This document shows positions 39,301-54,300 of a stretch of DNA of 64,000 nt, piece by piece (within the stretch, counting starts at the first letter, position 1; every line of letters starts with the position of its first letter). The position numbers and the translations under genes were made by a program. The notes beneath the pieces were generated by a model. That model saw only the letters and a list, made by a program, of their open reading frames with translations. It had not been told where the DNA came from and ran no database searches. The stretch comes from Crambe crambe (Eukaryota; Porifera; Demospongiae; Poecilosclerida; Crambeidae), in the NCBI GenBank assembly GCA_963924555.1, contig OZ004591.1:310001-374000 (forward strand). Direction: 5' to 3'.

Positions 39301-42300
39301 TTCTCTTTCGGCACTATCCCTCTGCGAGTCCTACCCGTCTCCTACACCCAGTATGAACAGCAAAAGGGAGAATTCAACATCACTCTCAGCCTGGAGGATG
39401 TAGCAGGTGGACGCACCATACCATCTGTGTCTTCTCTACCATGTGAGTGATCAGATACCCCATGTTGTAGCCTCCACTGTCATCACAAGTCTCTTTTCCA
39501 ACCAGACTTGGACTTCAATGGAGCATCACTCAAAGTGGCCTTGAATGCCAGAGGGGCCACAGATCCAGCTACTGTGGACATATCCGTTCCGGTATTTAAT
39601 GATGGAGTGCGGGAAGGAGACGAAGGATTTGCTGTCATCATGGCCATAGCAAGAGAAGAATTGGACAGTAGAGACGTGAGATTTGTTGATCTCTCTGATC
39701 CGGTAATAGTCGTGCAGCTCCTGGACGGAGGTATGTCTATGAGAATAAAGTCCCAACACACCCACTAACGACCCGGCCATGTAATTCTATAGATTCCAGG
39801 TTCCAGATCCTGACAGGTGATGTCATTCTTGGACAGAGGGAAGAGCTCTTGAGATATGCTGCTAGACCAGGGGAGATAGTGACAGTGGTAGTGACTGAAG
39901 GCATGCAGACAGCCATCTCTCTCGCAGGAAGTGTGGTCATAGTTGACTTCAACAGCTTTCTCCGCAATGCCACTCGTGTTCTAGGAGTTCCTGCTTCAAA
40001 TCTGACTGTCACTCTCACTCAACAGCCGATGGATATATCGGGCCGGCTATCACTCAATACCAACATATTGATCCCCTCTTCAGGACCTGACAACAGAGTC
40101 AACATCACCCTGGATACTGAACTCGAAGTTTTCTTAGTGAGCATTGGCCATTTGCTGCAAAATGACAGCGGAATATACAACATTGAGGCTTGTGCATTCA
40201 AGAACACTCCATCAGAAACCTGTCTGAATGCCAGTGTCACTCTCTTCCTGATACTTGATTGTGAGTGAAAGGTGTAGAAATATGCCTGTACATTGGCAAT
40301 TATCAAGTTATTTAATACACAGCTGTGCGACCATTCTCTGTTGACTGTGTCAGTGCTGCTCATAGCACTGGAAGCTCTATACAAGTGTCATGCTCAGCCA
40401 ACAATGGCATGATACTTAGCCTGACATGTAACTATGACAGTGGATCCATCAGAGAGGATTGTGGTAAGTGAATTCATCATACACACTGTCTAAACAATTT
40501 CATAATGGATGACTGACTACATGCAGGAGCTGATGAGAATGGAACATTTGTGTTTGACAGGAACAGGTTCTCTCCTGGATCACACACACTGAACATCACT
40601 GGTGTGTCGGTGGAAGGAGAGAGATCTACAGTAGAAATCAATTTCTTTGTTCCACCCCCACCTTTAAGTGAGTTCCGAGTTCTCACAGTCGAGTAAATTT
40701 TTACACTAATATCGATTGTAGTGTTGGAGTGCAGCCATTCCAGTATTACTGGGAGAGTTTCAGTGTCATGTAACTCAAGTAAAACTCTTGTCACGCCATC
40801 AGAGTGCGCTCTAACTACTCGAGATTACATCAGACACTTTCCATGTGAGTGTCAGTAATTCAAGTATATTGTCGATTGAAGTCACGCTTTCCTTCCAGGC
40901 AATGCCAGCAGTGTTGGAATCAGTGTCACAGATTTCCCTCCTGGTGACTACAACTTCACCATCACAGTGCGTGATTTGGATGGCATTAATGTTACTAGAG
41001 TAATATCCATCTCAATAGAAGGTAAAATTCCATACATTTATCAAAGATTATTCACGCAATATCTAAACTCTTCAGAACCAACTCTAACTGATGTGATGTG
41101 CGCCGTTGGAGAGGAAGGTTTCACAGTCTTGTGTTCTTCCTCCTTGGATGGAACCAGAGTGCCAGTCAACTACAACTGTTCTTATGATGGTGCTGCCTCG
41201 GAAGACTGTAATGCATTGCATCAGTTTAGGCATGCAAACTGAAATTCGAGATTCCAATCTGTTCTACAGGTGGACCTGGACCAGAGATCGTCATACCTGC
41301 AGGACATTTCCCTCCGGGGGTGCGAGTCCGCCTGAGGGTAGTTTTGACCACTGGTGGTGGGCAGAGGAGAGAAATCAACTTAATTTTCCTATCTAGAGGT
41401 GAGTAAACATGACTTTGCTGATTTTTACTTCATATTTGATCATATAATTCCAGAATTTGAGCCCGTGTTGAGATGTTCTGAAGTTTCCAATGTACCGTTC
41501 GTATCACTCTCTTGCAAGGGAGTTGCCTTCCAGGTTGACAATGCCTTCTGCTCCTATGACGGAGAGCCTGCTGAGTCATGTATGTTTCAAGTAGGATTAA
41601 TAAAACAGTTTTTTATTATCGTAATCATTAAACAGGTAATGTAAGCTCTATTGAGATCGACAGATTCACTTTCAGTCCAGACAACCACACACTGACAATC
41701 ACTTTCACTGATTTGAGGGGAAATATGGGTGCCTTCCTCTACAATTTCACTGGCTTGATTAGACGACGTTAGTGAAATCTTTCTTGATGTGATGCTTAAA
41801 AGTAATTGTTGTTTTCCCTGATCACTTATAGCTCTAGTCATAGATCTCATTGGCAACAACTCGGTGCAACTGAATGAGGGAGAGTCGACTCTGACCATAC
41901 GTCTGCTCGTCTCTGGCTTTAGTTATGGTGTGATTCCTCTACAAATACTACCACTCTCTTACTCACAGTTTGAAGAAGTCAGGAGAACTTTTGACATCAG
42001 TTTACGCTTGAGAGACATCATTGAGACACTGCCTGAGTCTGCTCTTCCATGTAAGGGACTAAGAATACGCTTGATCACCAATATTGATCAATTTTTTGCC
42101 CTGTTCAGATCTCGACTTCAATGGAAATCCAAGGAGAATAGCAATCAGAACTAAAGGTGTACTCGATACTGTTTCGATCTCGGCAACCATCCAAGTGTAC
42201 AATGACGGGGTCCGTGAGGGTGAAGAGGGTTTCGTCGTAGTGATAGGAGCAGCTGAAGGCCAACTTGATAAGAGAGATGTTGGATCAGTCAATGTAACCA

Positions 42301-45300
42301 ACCAAGTGATGGCAGTCAGACTTCAGGATTCAAGTATGTGAAAGGATAATGATACAAGAACCAATCACTAGAGTTTTCTTTATTGTAGATTCCAGCTTCC
42401 AGATCCTGACACGTGATGTCATTCTTGGACAGAGGGAAGAGCTCCTGAGATATGCCGCTAGACTAGGGGAGATAGTGACAGTGGTGGTGACTGAAGGCAT
42501 GCAGACAGCCATCTCTCTTCCAGGAAGTGTGGTCCTACTGAACTTCAACAGCTTCCTCCGCAATGCCACTCGTGTTCTAGGAATTCCCGTTTCAAATCTG
42601 ACTGTCACTCTCACTCAACAGCCAATCAATGTTTCTGGCCGGCTATCACCCAATACCGACGTATTGATTCCCTCTTCAGGACCTGACAACAGAGTCAATG
42701 TCACACTGGACGCTGAACTTGAAGTTTTCTTTGTGAGCATTGGCCATTTGCTGCAAAATGACAGCGGAATATACAACATTGAGGCTTGTGCATTCAAGAA
42801 CACTCCATCAGAAACCTGTCTGAACGCCAGCGTCACACTCTTCATTTTACTTGAAAGTGAGTAAAAAGTGTAACATTCTGAAAAGTAACCTATCACTATA
42901 AATTTTTCCACAGCTGAACCACCTCCACCCTTCTCAGTTAGCTGTAAGATTGGCAGAGATGACACAGGAAGATCCACATTAGTCTCTTGCTTATCTGAGA
43001 ATGGTAACATAGTTCGACTGACTTGTGATTATGACAATGGATTAATCAGAGAGGATTGTGGTTAGCTGATTCTTAATCCACCCATGAACTTCTCTGATAA
43101 TGTATACCTCCTACAGGTGCTGATGAAAACGGAACGTTTGTGTTTGATGTGAACAGGTTCTCTCCTGGATCACACACACTGAACATCACTGGTGTGTCTG
43201 AGGACGGAGAGAGAGGCAATTTCATAATCATCTTCACTGTCCCACTACCACCTCTCAGTGAGTAGCTGTTCTCAGTCGAATTTTGCCAAGATATATAATG
43301 TTTCTTACTTGTCTGATAAAGCTTTAGAATGCACCTCATCTGGTGTGCCTGGAGATCTTTCAGTGTCGTGTATAGCGAGCAGGACTCTTCGTATGCCATC
43401 ACGGTGCTCTCTAAGTAGTAGAGATTTCATGAGGAACTTCCCCTGTGAGTAACACTACTTTTTAAATGATGAGACTTATATCTAACTGGTTTTTACCCTT
43501 CCAGGCAATGCCAGTAACATTGGAATTAGCATCACAGATTACCCACCCGGTGAATACGTTTTCATCATCAGAGTCACTGATTTGGACAGCCAGAATCAAA
43601 CCGAAACGCTTTCAATCTCACTTCCTGGTATCCAAATAACCGATTTCTCCGAAACGAATTATTAGATGCTTACTTATTTCCTTAACAGAACCGATCCTAC
43701 CACCTGTGACGTGTACCATTCAGCAGGAAGGTCTCACTGTCCTGTGCCCAACCCCTGTCGACGGGACCCAAGTCTTCCTCAACTACTCGTGCTCCTACAA
43801 TGGAATGCCCTTTGAAGATTGTAATGACTACAAAGTTCTATCCATCTAGTTTAAATTTGGCTTTCTGCGCAGGTGGGCCTGGACCAGAAATTGTCATTGA
43901 TGTGGGACGTTTCCCTCCCGGAACACGTGTCAATCTAACAATAACCGTGACGACTGGAGGAGGTCAGATGACCACATCTTCGATTAACTTCACAGCAAGA
44001 GGTTTCCAATGCTCACGAGTGTGTGTGTGTACCATTTTACATGATCGTATATTGTATTTCAGTATTCCGTCCCGTGCTGAGATGCGCAATCTCTACCAAC
44101 ACACCGATCGTATCCATTTCATGTATTGGTATTCCTTTCTCTGTTGACACAGCTGTGTGTTCATTTGATGGAGCATCTTCTCGACCATGTATGTCAACTG
44201 CTAATATATACTGAAAAGAAAATCTACTGTACTCTCCATGTTTCTTGACTCACAACAGGCAACACCAGTTCACTCCTGATCAACCGCTATGAATTCAGTC
44301 CGGCTGGTCACTCCCTGAATATAACCTTCACTGACTCCATGGGGAATGCTGGGTCCTTCGCCTATGACTTCACTGGCATCATTCGACAACGTGAGTCCAC
44401 TTAGATTCAACTTCATAACATTAACCTTGCCGATCCATATGCAGCTGTCACCATCCGTGTGGCTGGAGATAATCTAGTCAGGGCAAGAGAGTCAGAGTCG
44501 TATCTGAGGATCCAACTGGTGATATCTGGTTTCTCTTTCGGCACTATCCCTCTGCGAGTCCTACCCGTCTCCTACACCCAGTATGAACAGCAAAAGGGAG
44601 AATTCAACATCACTCTCAGCCTGGAGGATGTAGCAGGTGGACGCACCATACCATCTGTGTCTTCACTGCCATGTGAGTGATCAGATACCCCATGTTGTAG
44701 CCTCCACTGTCATTGCAAGTCTCTTTTCCAACCAGACTTGGACTTCAATGGAGCATCACTCAAAGTGGCCTTGAATGCCAGAGGGGCCACAGATCCAGCT
44801 ACTGTGGACATATCCGTTCCGGTATTTAATGATGGAGTGCGGGAAGGAGACGAAGGATTTGCTGTCATCATGGCCATAGCAAGAGAAGAATTGGACAGTA
44901 GAGACGTGAGATTTGTTGATCTCTCTGATCCGGTAATAGTCGTGCAGCTCCTGGACGGAGGTATGTTTATGAGAATAAAGTCCCAACACACCCACTAACG
45001 ACCCGGCCATGTAATTCTATAGATTCCAGGTTCCAGATCCTGACAGGTGATGTCATTCTTGGACAGAGGGAAGAGCTCTTGAGATATGCTGCTAGACCAG
45101 GGGAGATAGTGACAGTGGTAGTGACTGAAGGCATGCAGACAGCCATCTCTCTCGCAGGAAGTGTGGTCATAGTTGACTTCAACAGCTTTCTCCGCAATGC
45201 CACTCGTGTTCTAGGAGTTCCTGCTTCAAATCTGACTGTCACTCTCACTCAACAGCCGATGGATGTATCGGGCCAGCTATCACCCAATACCAACATATTG

Positions 45301-48300
45301 ATCCCCTCTTCAGGACCTGACAACAGAGTCAACATCACCCTGGATACTGAACTCGAAGTTTTCTTAGTGAGCATTGGCCATTTGCTGCAAAATGACAGCG
45401 GAATATACAACATTGAGGCTTGTGCATTCAAGAACACTCCATCAGAAACCTGTCTGAACGCCAGCGTCACTCTCTTCCTGATACTTGATTGTGAGTGAAA
45501 GGTGTAGTAATATGCCTGTACATTGGCAATTATCAAGTTATTTAATACACAGCTGTGCGACCATTCTCTGTTGACTGTGTCAGTGCTGCTCATAGCACTG
45601 GAAGCTCTATACAAGTGTCATGCTCAGCCAACAATGGCATGATACTTAGCCTGACTTGTAACTATGACAGTGGATCCATCAGAGAGGATTGTGGTAAGTG
45701 AATTCATCATACACACTGTCTAAACAATTTCATAATGGATGACTGACTACATGCAGGAGCTGATGAGAATGGAACATTTGTGTTTGACAGGAACAGGTTC
45801 TCTCCTGGATCACACACACTGAACATCACTGGTGTGTCGGTGGAAGGAGAGAGATCTACAGTAGAAATCAATTTCTTTGTTCCACCCCCACCTTTAAGTG
45901 AGTTCCGAGTTCTCACAGTCGAGTAAATGTTTACACTAATATCAATTGTAGTGTTGGAGTGCAGCCATTCCAGTATTACTGGGAGAGTTTCAGTGTCATG
46001 TAACTCAAGTAAAACTCTTGTCACGCCATCAGAGTGCGCTCTAACTACTCGAGATTACATCAGACACTTTCCATGTGAGTGTCAGTAATTCAAGTATATT
46101 GTCGATTGAAGTCACGCTTTCCTTCCAGGCAATGCCAGCAGTGTTGGAATCAGTGTCACAGATTTCCCTCCTGGTGACTACAACTTCACCATCACAGTGC
46201 GTGATTTGGATGGCATTAATGTTACTAGAGTAATATCCATCTCAATAGAAGGTAATATTCCATACATTTATCAAAGATTATTCACGCAATATCTAAACTA
46301 TTCAGAACCAACTCTAACTGATGTGATGTGCGCCGTTGGAGAGGAAGGTTTCACAGTCTTGTGTTCTTCCTCCTTGGATGGAACCAGAGTTCCAGTCAAC
46401 TACAACTGTTCTTATGATGGTGCTGCCTCGGAAGACTGTAATGCATGGCATCAGTTTAGGCATGCAAACTGAAATTCGAGATTCCCATCTGTTCTACAGG
46501 TGGACCTGGACCAGAGATCGTCATACCTGCAGGACGTTTCCCTCCGGGGATGCGAGTCCGCCTGAGGGTAGTTTTGACCACTGGTGGTGGGCAGAGGAGA
46601 GAAATCAACTTAATTTTCCTATCTAGAGGTGAGTAAACATGACTTTGCTGATTTTTACTTCATATTTGATCATATAATTCCAGAATTTGAGCCCGTGTTG
46701 AGATGTTCTGAAGTTTCCAATGTACCGTTCGCATCACTCTCTTGCAAGGGAGTTGCCTTCCAGGTTGACAATGCCTTCTGCTCCTATGACGGAGAGCCTG
46801 CTGAGTCATGTATGTTTCAAGTAGGATTAATAAAACAGTTTTTTATTATCGTGATCATTAAACAGGTAATGTAAGCTCTATTGAGATCGACAGATTCACT
46901 TTCAGTCCAGAAAACCACACTCTGACAATCACTTTCACTGATTCAAGGGGAAATATGGGTGCCTTCCTCTACAACTTCACTGGCTTGATTAGACGACGTT
47001 AGTGAAATTTTTCTTAATGTGATGCTTAAAAGTGATTATTGTTTTCCCTGATCACTTATAGCTCTAGTCATAGATCTCATTGGCAACAACTCGGTGCAAC
47101 TGAATGAGAGAGAGTCGACTCTGACCATACGTCTGCTCGTCTCTGGCTTTAGTTATGGTGTCATTCCTCTACAAATACTACCACTCTCTTACTCACAGTT
47201 TGAAGAAGTCAGGAGAACTTTCAACATCAGTTTACGCTTAAGAGAAATCATTGGGACACTGCCTGAGTCTGCTCTTCCATGTAAGGGACTAAGAGTACGC
47301 TTGACCACCAATATTGATCAATTTTTTGCCCTATTCAGATCTCGATTTTAATGGAAATCCAAAGAGAATAGCAATCAGAACCAAAGGTGTACTCGATGCT
47401 GTTTCAATCTCGGCATCTATCCAAGTGTACAGTGACGGGGTCCGTGAGGGTGAAGAGGGTTTCGTCGTAGTGATAGCAGCAGCTGAAGGCCAACTTGATA
47501 AGAGAGATGTTGGATCAGTCAATGTAACCAACCCAGTGATGGCAGTCAGACTTCAGAATTCAAGTATGTGAAAGGATAATGATACAAGAACAAATCACTA
47601 GAGTTTTCTTTATTGTAGATTCCAGTTTCCAGATCCTGACAGGTGATGTCATTCTTGGTCAGAGGGAAGAGCTCCTGAGATATGCCGCTAGACTAGGAGA
47701 GATAGTGACAGTGGTGGTGACTGAAGGCATGCAGACAGCCATCTCTCTTCCAGGAAGTGTGGTCCTACTGAACTTCAACAGCTTCCTCCGCAATGCCACT
47801 CGTGTTCTAGGAATTCCTGTCTCAAATCTGACTGTCACTCTCAGTCAACAGCCAATCGATGTTTCTGGCCGGCTATCACCCAATACCGACGTATTGATCC
47901 CCTCTTCAGGACCTGACAACAGAGTAAACGTCACCCTGGATACTGAACTTGAAGTTTTCTTAGTGAGCATTGGCCATTTGCTCCAAAATGACAGTGGAAT
48001 ATACAACATTGAGGCTTGTGCATTCAAGAACACTCCATCAAAAACCTGTCTGAATGCCAGCGTCACTCTCTTCCTTTTACTTGAAAGTGAGTAAAAAGTC
48101 TCATAATAATTGCAATCACTATCAATTTGTTCCACAGCCGATCCACCTCCACCTTTCTCAGTTAGCTGTGAAAGTGGCATAGACAATACCGGAAGATCCA
48201 TATCAGTCTCTTGTTCATCTGAGAATGGTAACATAGTTCAACTGACTTGTGATTACGACAATGGATTAATCAGAGAGGACTGCGGTTAGCTGATTCTTTA

Positions 48301-51300
48301 TCCACCCACGAACTTCTCCAATAATGTTTACCATTATGACCTCCTACAGGTGCTGATGAAAACGGAATGTTTGTATTTGATGTGAACAGGTTCTCTCCTG
48401 GATCACACACACTGAACATCACTGGTGTGTCTGAGGACGGAGAGAGAGACAATTTCAGAATCATCTTCACTGTCACAGTACCACCTCTCAGTGAGTAGCT
48501 GTTTTTGTCAATTTTTTCCAAGATATTACTGTTTTCTCACTCGTAAATGAAGGTTTAGAATGTGCCTCATCTGGTGTGCCTGGAGATCTTTCAGTGTCGT
48601 GTAAAGCAAGCAGGACTCTTCGCATGCCATCACAGTGCTCTCTAAGTAGTCGAGATTTCAAGAGAAACTTCCACTGTGAGTAATACTACTTCTTTAAATG
48701 ATGCGACTTACTCGTTCTAACCCTTCCAGGTAATGCCAGTAACATTGGAATCAGCATCACAGATTACCCACCCGGTGAATACGTTTTCACCATCAGAGTC
48801 ACTGATTTGGACGGCCAGAATCAAACCGAAACACTTTCAATCTCACTTCCTGGTATTAAAATAAACTGATTTCTCCGAAACGAATTATTAGATCCATTTT
48901 AACCATATTTCCTTAACAGAACCGATCCTACCACCTGTGATGTGTACCATTCAGCAGGAAGGTCTTACTGTCCTGTGCCCGACCCCTGTCGACAGGACCC
49001 AAGTCTTCCTCAACTACTCATGCTCCTACAATGGAATGCCCTTTGAAGATTGTAATAACTACAAATTTCTATCCATCTAGTTTAAAGTTGGCTTTCTGCA
49101 GGTGGGCCTGGACCAGAGATTGTCATCGATGTGGGACGTTTCCCTGCCAGAACACGTGTCAATCTAACAATAACCGTGATAACTGGAGGAGGTCAGATGA
49201 GCACATCTTCGACTAACTTCACAGCAAGAGGTTTCCGTTTCTCACAAGTGTGTGTGTGTACCATTTTACGTGATTGTATATTATATTTCAGTATTCCGTC
49301 CTGTGCTGAGATGCGCAATCTCTACCGACATACCGATTGTATCCATTTCATGTATTGGTATTCCTTTCTCTGTTGACACAGCCGTATGTTCATTTGATGG
49401 AGCATCTTCTCGACCATGTATGTCAACTGCTAATATATAGAATATCTACTCTACTCTCCATGTTTCTTGTCTCACAACAGGCAACACTAGTTCTCTCCTG
49501 ATCAACCGCTATGAATTCAGTCCGGATGGCCACTCCTTGAATATAACCTTCACTGACTCGATGGGGAACACTGGGTCCTTCGCCTATGACTTCTCTGGCA
49601 TCATTCGACAACGTGAGTCCACTTAGATTTAACTTCATAACATTAACCATGCTGATCCATATGCAGCTGTCTCAATCCGTGTGGCAGGAGATAAGCTAGT
49701 CATGGCAAGAGAGTCTGATTCGTACCTGCGGATCCAACTTGTGATATCTGGTTTCTCTTTCGGCACTATCCCTCTGCGAGTCCTACCCGTCTCCTACACC
49801 CAGTATGAACAGCAAAAGGGAGAATTCAACATCACTCTCAGCCTGGAGGATGTAGCAGGTGGACGCACCATACCATCTGTGTCTTCACTGCCATGTGAGT
49901 CATCAGATACCCCATGTTGTAACCTCCACTGTCATTGCAAGTCTCTTTTCCAACCAGACTTGGACTTTGATGGAACATTGCGCAAAGTGGCCTTGAATGT
50001 CAGAGGGACCACAGATCCAGCTACTGTGGTCATATCCGTTCCAGTATATAACGACGGAGTGCGAGAAGGAGACGAAGGGTTCTCTGTCATCATGGCCATA
50101 GCAAGAGAAGAATTGGACATTAGAGACGTGAGATTTGTTGATCTCTCTGATCCGGTAATAGTCGTGCAGCTGCAGGACGGAGGTAAGTGTATGAGAATAA
50201 AGTCCCAACACACCCACTAACGACCCGGCCATGTAATTTCTATAGATACAAGCTTCCAGATCCTGACAGGTGATGTCATTCTTGGACAGAGGGAAGAGCT
50301 CCTGAGATATGCCGCTAGACCAGGGGAGATAGTGACAGTGGTTGTAACTGAAGGCATGCAGACAGCGATCTCTCTTCCAGGAAGTGTGGTCCTATTGAAC
50401 TTCAACAGCTTCCTCCGCAATACCACTCGTGTTCTAGGAATTCCCGTTTCAAATCTGACTGTCACTCTAACTCTACAGCCAATGAATGAATCGGGCCAGC
50501 TATCACCCAATACTGATGTATTGATCCCCTCTTCAGGACCTGACAACAGAGTCAACGTCACACTGGACACTGAACTTGAAGTTTTCTTAGTGAGCATTGG
50601 CCATTTGCTCCAAAATGACAGTGGAACATACAACATTGAGGCTTGTGCATTCAAGAACACTCAATCAGAAAGCTGTCTGAACGCCAGTGTCACTCTCTTC
50701 CTTTTACTTGAAAGTGAGTAAAAAGTCTAGATCTCTCCATAATATCCCGACCATTATCAATTATTTGTTCCACAGCCGATCTACCTGCACCTTTCTCAGT
50801 TAGCTGTGAAAGTGGCACAGACGATACCGGAAGATCCATATTAGTCTCTTGTTCATCTGAAAATGGTAACATAGTTCGACTGACTTGTGATTACGACAAT
50901 GGATTAATCAGAGAGGACTGCGGTTAGCTGATTCTTTATCCACCCATGAACTTCTCTGATAATGTATACCTCTTACAGGTGCTGATGAAAACGGAACGTT
51001 TGTGTTTGATGTGAACAGGTTCTCTCCTGGATCACACACAGTGAACATCACTGGTGTGTCTGAGGACGGAGAGAGAGACAATTTCAGAATCACCTTCACT
51101 GTCACTGTACCACCTCTCAGTGAGTAGCTGTTTTCTGTCGATATTTCCCAAGATATTACTGTTTTCTCACTCATAAATGAAGCTTTAGAATGCGCCACAT
51201 CTGGTGTACATGGAGATCTTTCAGTGTCATGTAAAGCAAGTAGGACTCTTCGCATGCCATCACAGTGCTCTCTAAGTAGTCGAGATTTCGTGAGGAACTT

Positions 51301-54300
51301 CCCCTGTGAGTACCACTATTTCTTTAAATGATGCGCGACTTATTCGTTCTAACCCTCCCAGGTAATGCCAGTAACATTGGAATTAGCATCACAGAGTACC
51401 CACCTGGTGAATACATTTTCACCATCAGAGTCACTGATTTGGACGGCCAGAATCGAACTGAAACACTTTCAATCTCACTTCCTGGTATTAAAATAAACTG
51501 ATTTCCGAATTATTAGATGCATTTTTACCATATTTCCTTAACAGAACCGATCCTACTACCTGTGACGTGTACCATTCAGCAGGAAGGTCTCACTGTCCTG
51601 TGCCCAACCCCTGTCGACGGGACCCAAGTCTTCCTCAACTACTCGTGCTCCTACAATGGAATGGCCTTAGAAAATTGTAATGACTACAAAAGTTCTATCC
51701 AGCTAGTTTAAAATTGGCTTACTGCAGGTGGGCCTGGACCAGAGATTGTCATCGATGTGGGACGTTTCCCTCCCGGAACACGTGTCAATCTAACAATAAC
51801 CGTGACAACTGGAGGAGGTCAGATGAGCACATCTTCGACTAACTTCACAGCAAGAGGTTTCCAATTCTCATGAGTGTGTGTGTGTACCATTTTACATGAT
51901 TGTATATTGCATTTCAGTATTCCGTCCCGTGCTGAGATGCGCAATCTCTACCGACACACCGATCGTATCCATTTCATGTATTGGTATTCCTTTCTCTGTT
52001 GACACAGCTGTGTGTTCATTTGATGGAGCATCTTCTCGACCATGTATGTCAACTTCTAATATATATTGATAAAAATATCTACTCTACTCTCCATGTTTCT
52101 TGTCTCACAACAGGCAACACTAGTTCTCTCCTGATCAACCGCTATGAATTCAGTCCCGCTGGCCACTCCTTGAATATAACCTTCACTGACTCCATGGGGA
52201 ACACTGGGTCCTTCGCCTATGACTTCTCTGGCATCGTTCGACAACGTGAGTCCACTTAGATTCAGCTTTGTAAGTAACATTAACCTTACCTTGCTGATCC
52301 ATATGTAGCTGTCACCATTCATGTGGCTGGAGATAATCTAGTCAGGGCAAGAGAGTCAGAGTCGTACCTGAGGATCCAACTGGTGATATCTGGTTTCTCT
52401 TTCGGAACTATCCCTCTGCGAGTCCTACCCGTCTCCTACACCCAGTATGAACAGCAAAAGGGAAAATTCAACATCACTCTCAGCTTGGAGGATGTAACAG
52501 GTGGACGCACCATACCATCTGTGTCTTCACTGCCATGTGAGTGATCAGATACCCCATGTTGTAACCTCCACTGTCATCACAAGTCTCTTTTCCAACCAGA
52601 CTTGGACTTTGATGGAACATTGCGCAAAGTGGCCTTGAATGCCAGAGGGACCACAGATCCAGCTACTGTGGTCATATCCGTTCCAGTATATAACGACGGA
52701 GTGCGAGAAGGAGACGAAGGGTTCGCTGTCATCATGGCCATAGCAAGAGAAGAATTGGACAGTAGAGACTTGAGATTTGTTGATCTCTCTGATCCGGTAA
52801 TAGTTGTGCAGCTGCAGGACGGAGGTAAGTGTATGAGAACAAAGTCCCAACACACCCACTAACGACCCGGCCATGTAATTTCTATAGATTCCAGCTTCCA
52901 GATCCTGACAGGTGATGTCATTCTTGGACAGAGGGAAGAGCTCCTGAGATATGCCGCTAGACGAGGGGAGATAGTGACAGTGGTGGTGACTGAAGGCATG
53001 CAGACAGCCATCTCTCTTCCAGGAAGTGTGGTCCTATTGGACTTCAACAGCTTCCTCCGCAATGCCACTCGTGTTCTAGGAATTCCCGTTTCAAATCTGA
53101 CTATCACTCTCACTCAACAGCCAATTGATGTTTCTGGCCGGCTATCACCCAATACCGACGTATTGATCCCCTCTTCAGGACCTGACAACAGAGTCAACGT
53201 CACACTGGACACTGAACTTGAAGTTTTCTTAGTGAGCATTGGCCATTTGCTCCAAAATGACAGTGGAACATACAACATTGAGGCTTGTGCATTCAAGAAC
53301 ACTCCATCAGAAACCTGTCTGAACGCCAGCGTCACTCTCTTCCTTTTACTTGAAAGTGAGTAAAAAGTCTAGATCTCTCCATAATATCCCGACCACTATC
53401 AATTATTTGTTCCACAGCCGATCCACCTGCACCTTTCTCAGTTAGCTGTAAAAGTGGCACAGACGATACCGGAAGATCCATATTAGTCTCTTGTTCATCT
53501 GAGAATGGTAACATAGTTCGACTGACTTGTGATTACGACAATGGATTAATCAGAGAGGACTGCGGTTAGCTGATTCTTTATCCACCCATGAACTTCTCTG
53601 ATAATGTATACCATCACGACCTCCTACAGGTGCTGATGAAAACGGAACGTTTGTGTTTGATGTGAACAGGTTCTCTCCTGGATCACACACACTGAACATC
53701 ACCGGTGTGTCTGAAGAAGGAGAGAGAGACAATTTCAGAATCACCTTCACTGTCACAGTACCACCTCTCAGTGAGTAGCTGTTTTCTGTCAATTTTTAAA
53801 AAGATATCACTGTTTTCTCACTCGTAAATGAAGCTTTAGAATGCGCCTCATCTGGTGTGCCTGGAGATCTTTCAGTGTCGTGTAAAGCGAGCAGGACTCT
53901 TCACATGCCATCACAGTGCTCTCTAAGTAGTCGAGATTTCATGAGGAACTTTCCCTGTGAGTAACACTACTTCTTTAAATGATGCGACTTCACTCTAACC
54001 CTTCCAGGTAATGCCAGTAACATTGGAATCAGCATTGCAGATTACCCACCAGGTGAATACGTTTTCACCATCAGAGTCACTGATTTGGACGGCCAGAATC
54101 AAACCGAAACACTTTCAATCTCACTTCCTGGTATGAAAATAAACCGATTTCTCCGAAACAAATTATTACATAGATGCTTACTTATTTCCTTAACAGAACC
54201 GATCCTACCACCTGTGACGTGTACCATTCAGCAGGAAGGTCTCACTGTCCTGTGCCTGACCCCTGTCGACGGGACCCAAGTCTTCCTCAACTACTCGTGC

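Larger units (their letters stand above)
35514..50713 (+). repeat. A-B dimer repeat, about 5.23 kb, three copies
   Basis: A units at 35081, 40323 and 45553; B units at 37678, 42914 and 48138. Periods of 5237 and 5230 hold over exons and introns. The upstream edge of high identity lies near 35514, inside the third exon of unit 1. Confidence 0.82.
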
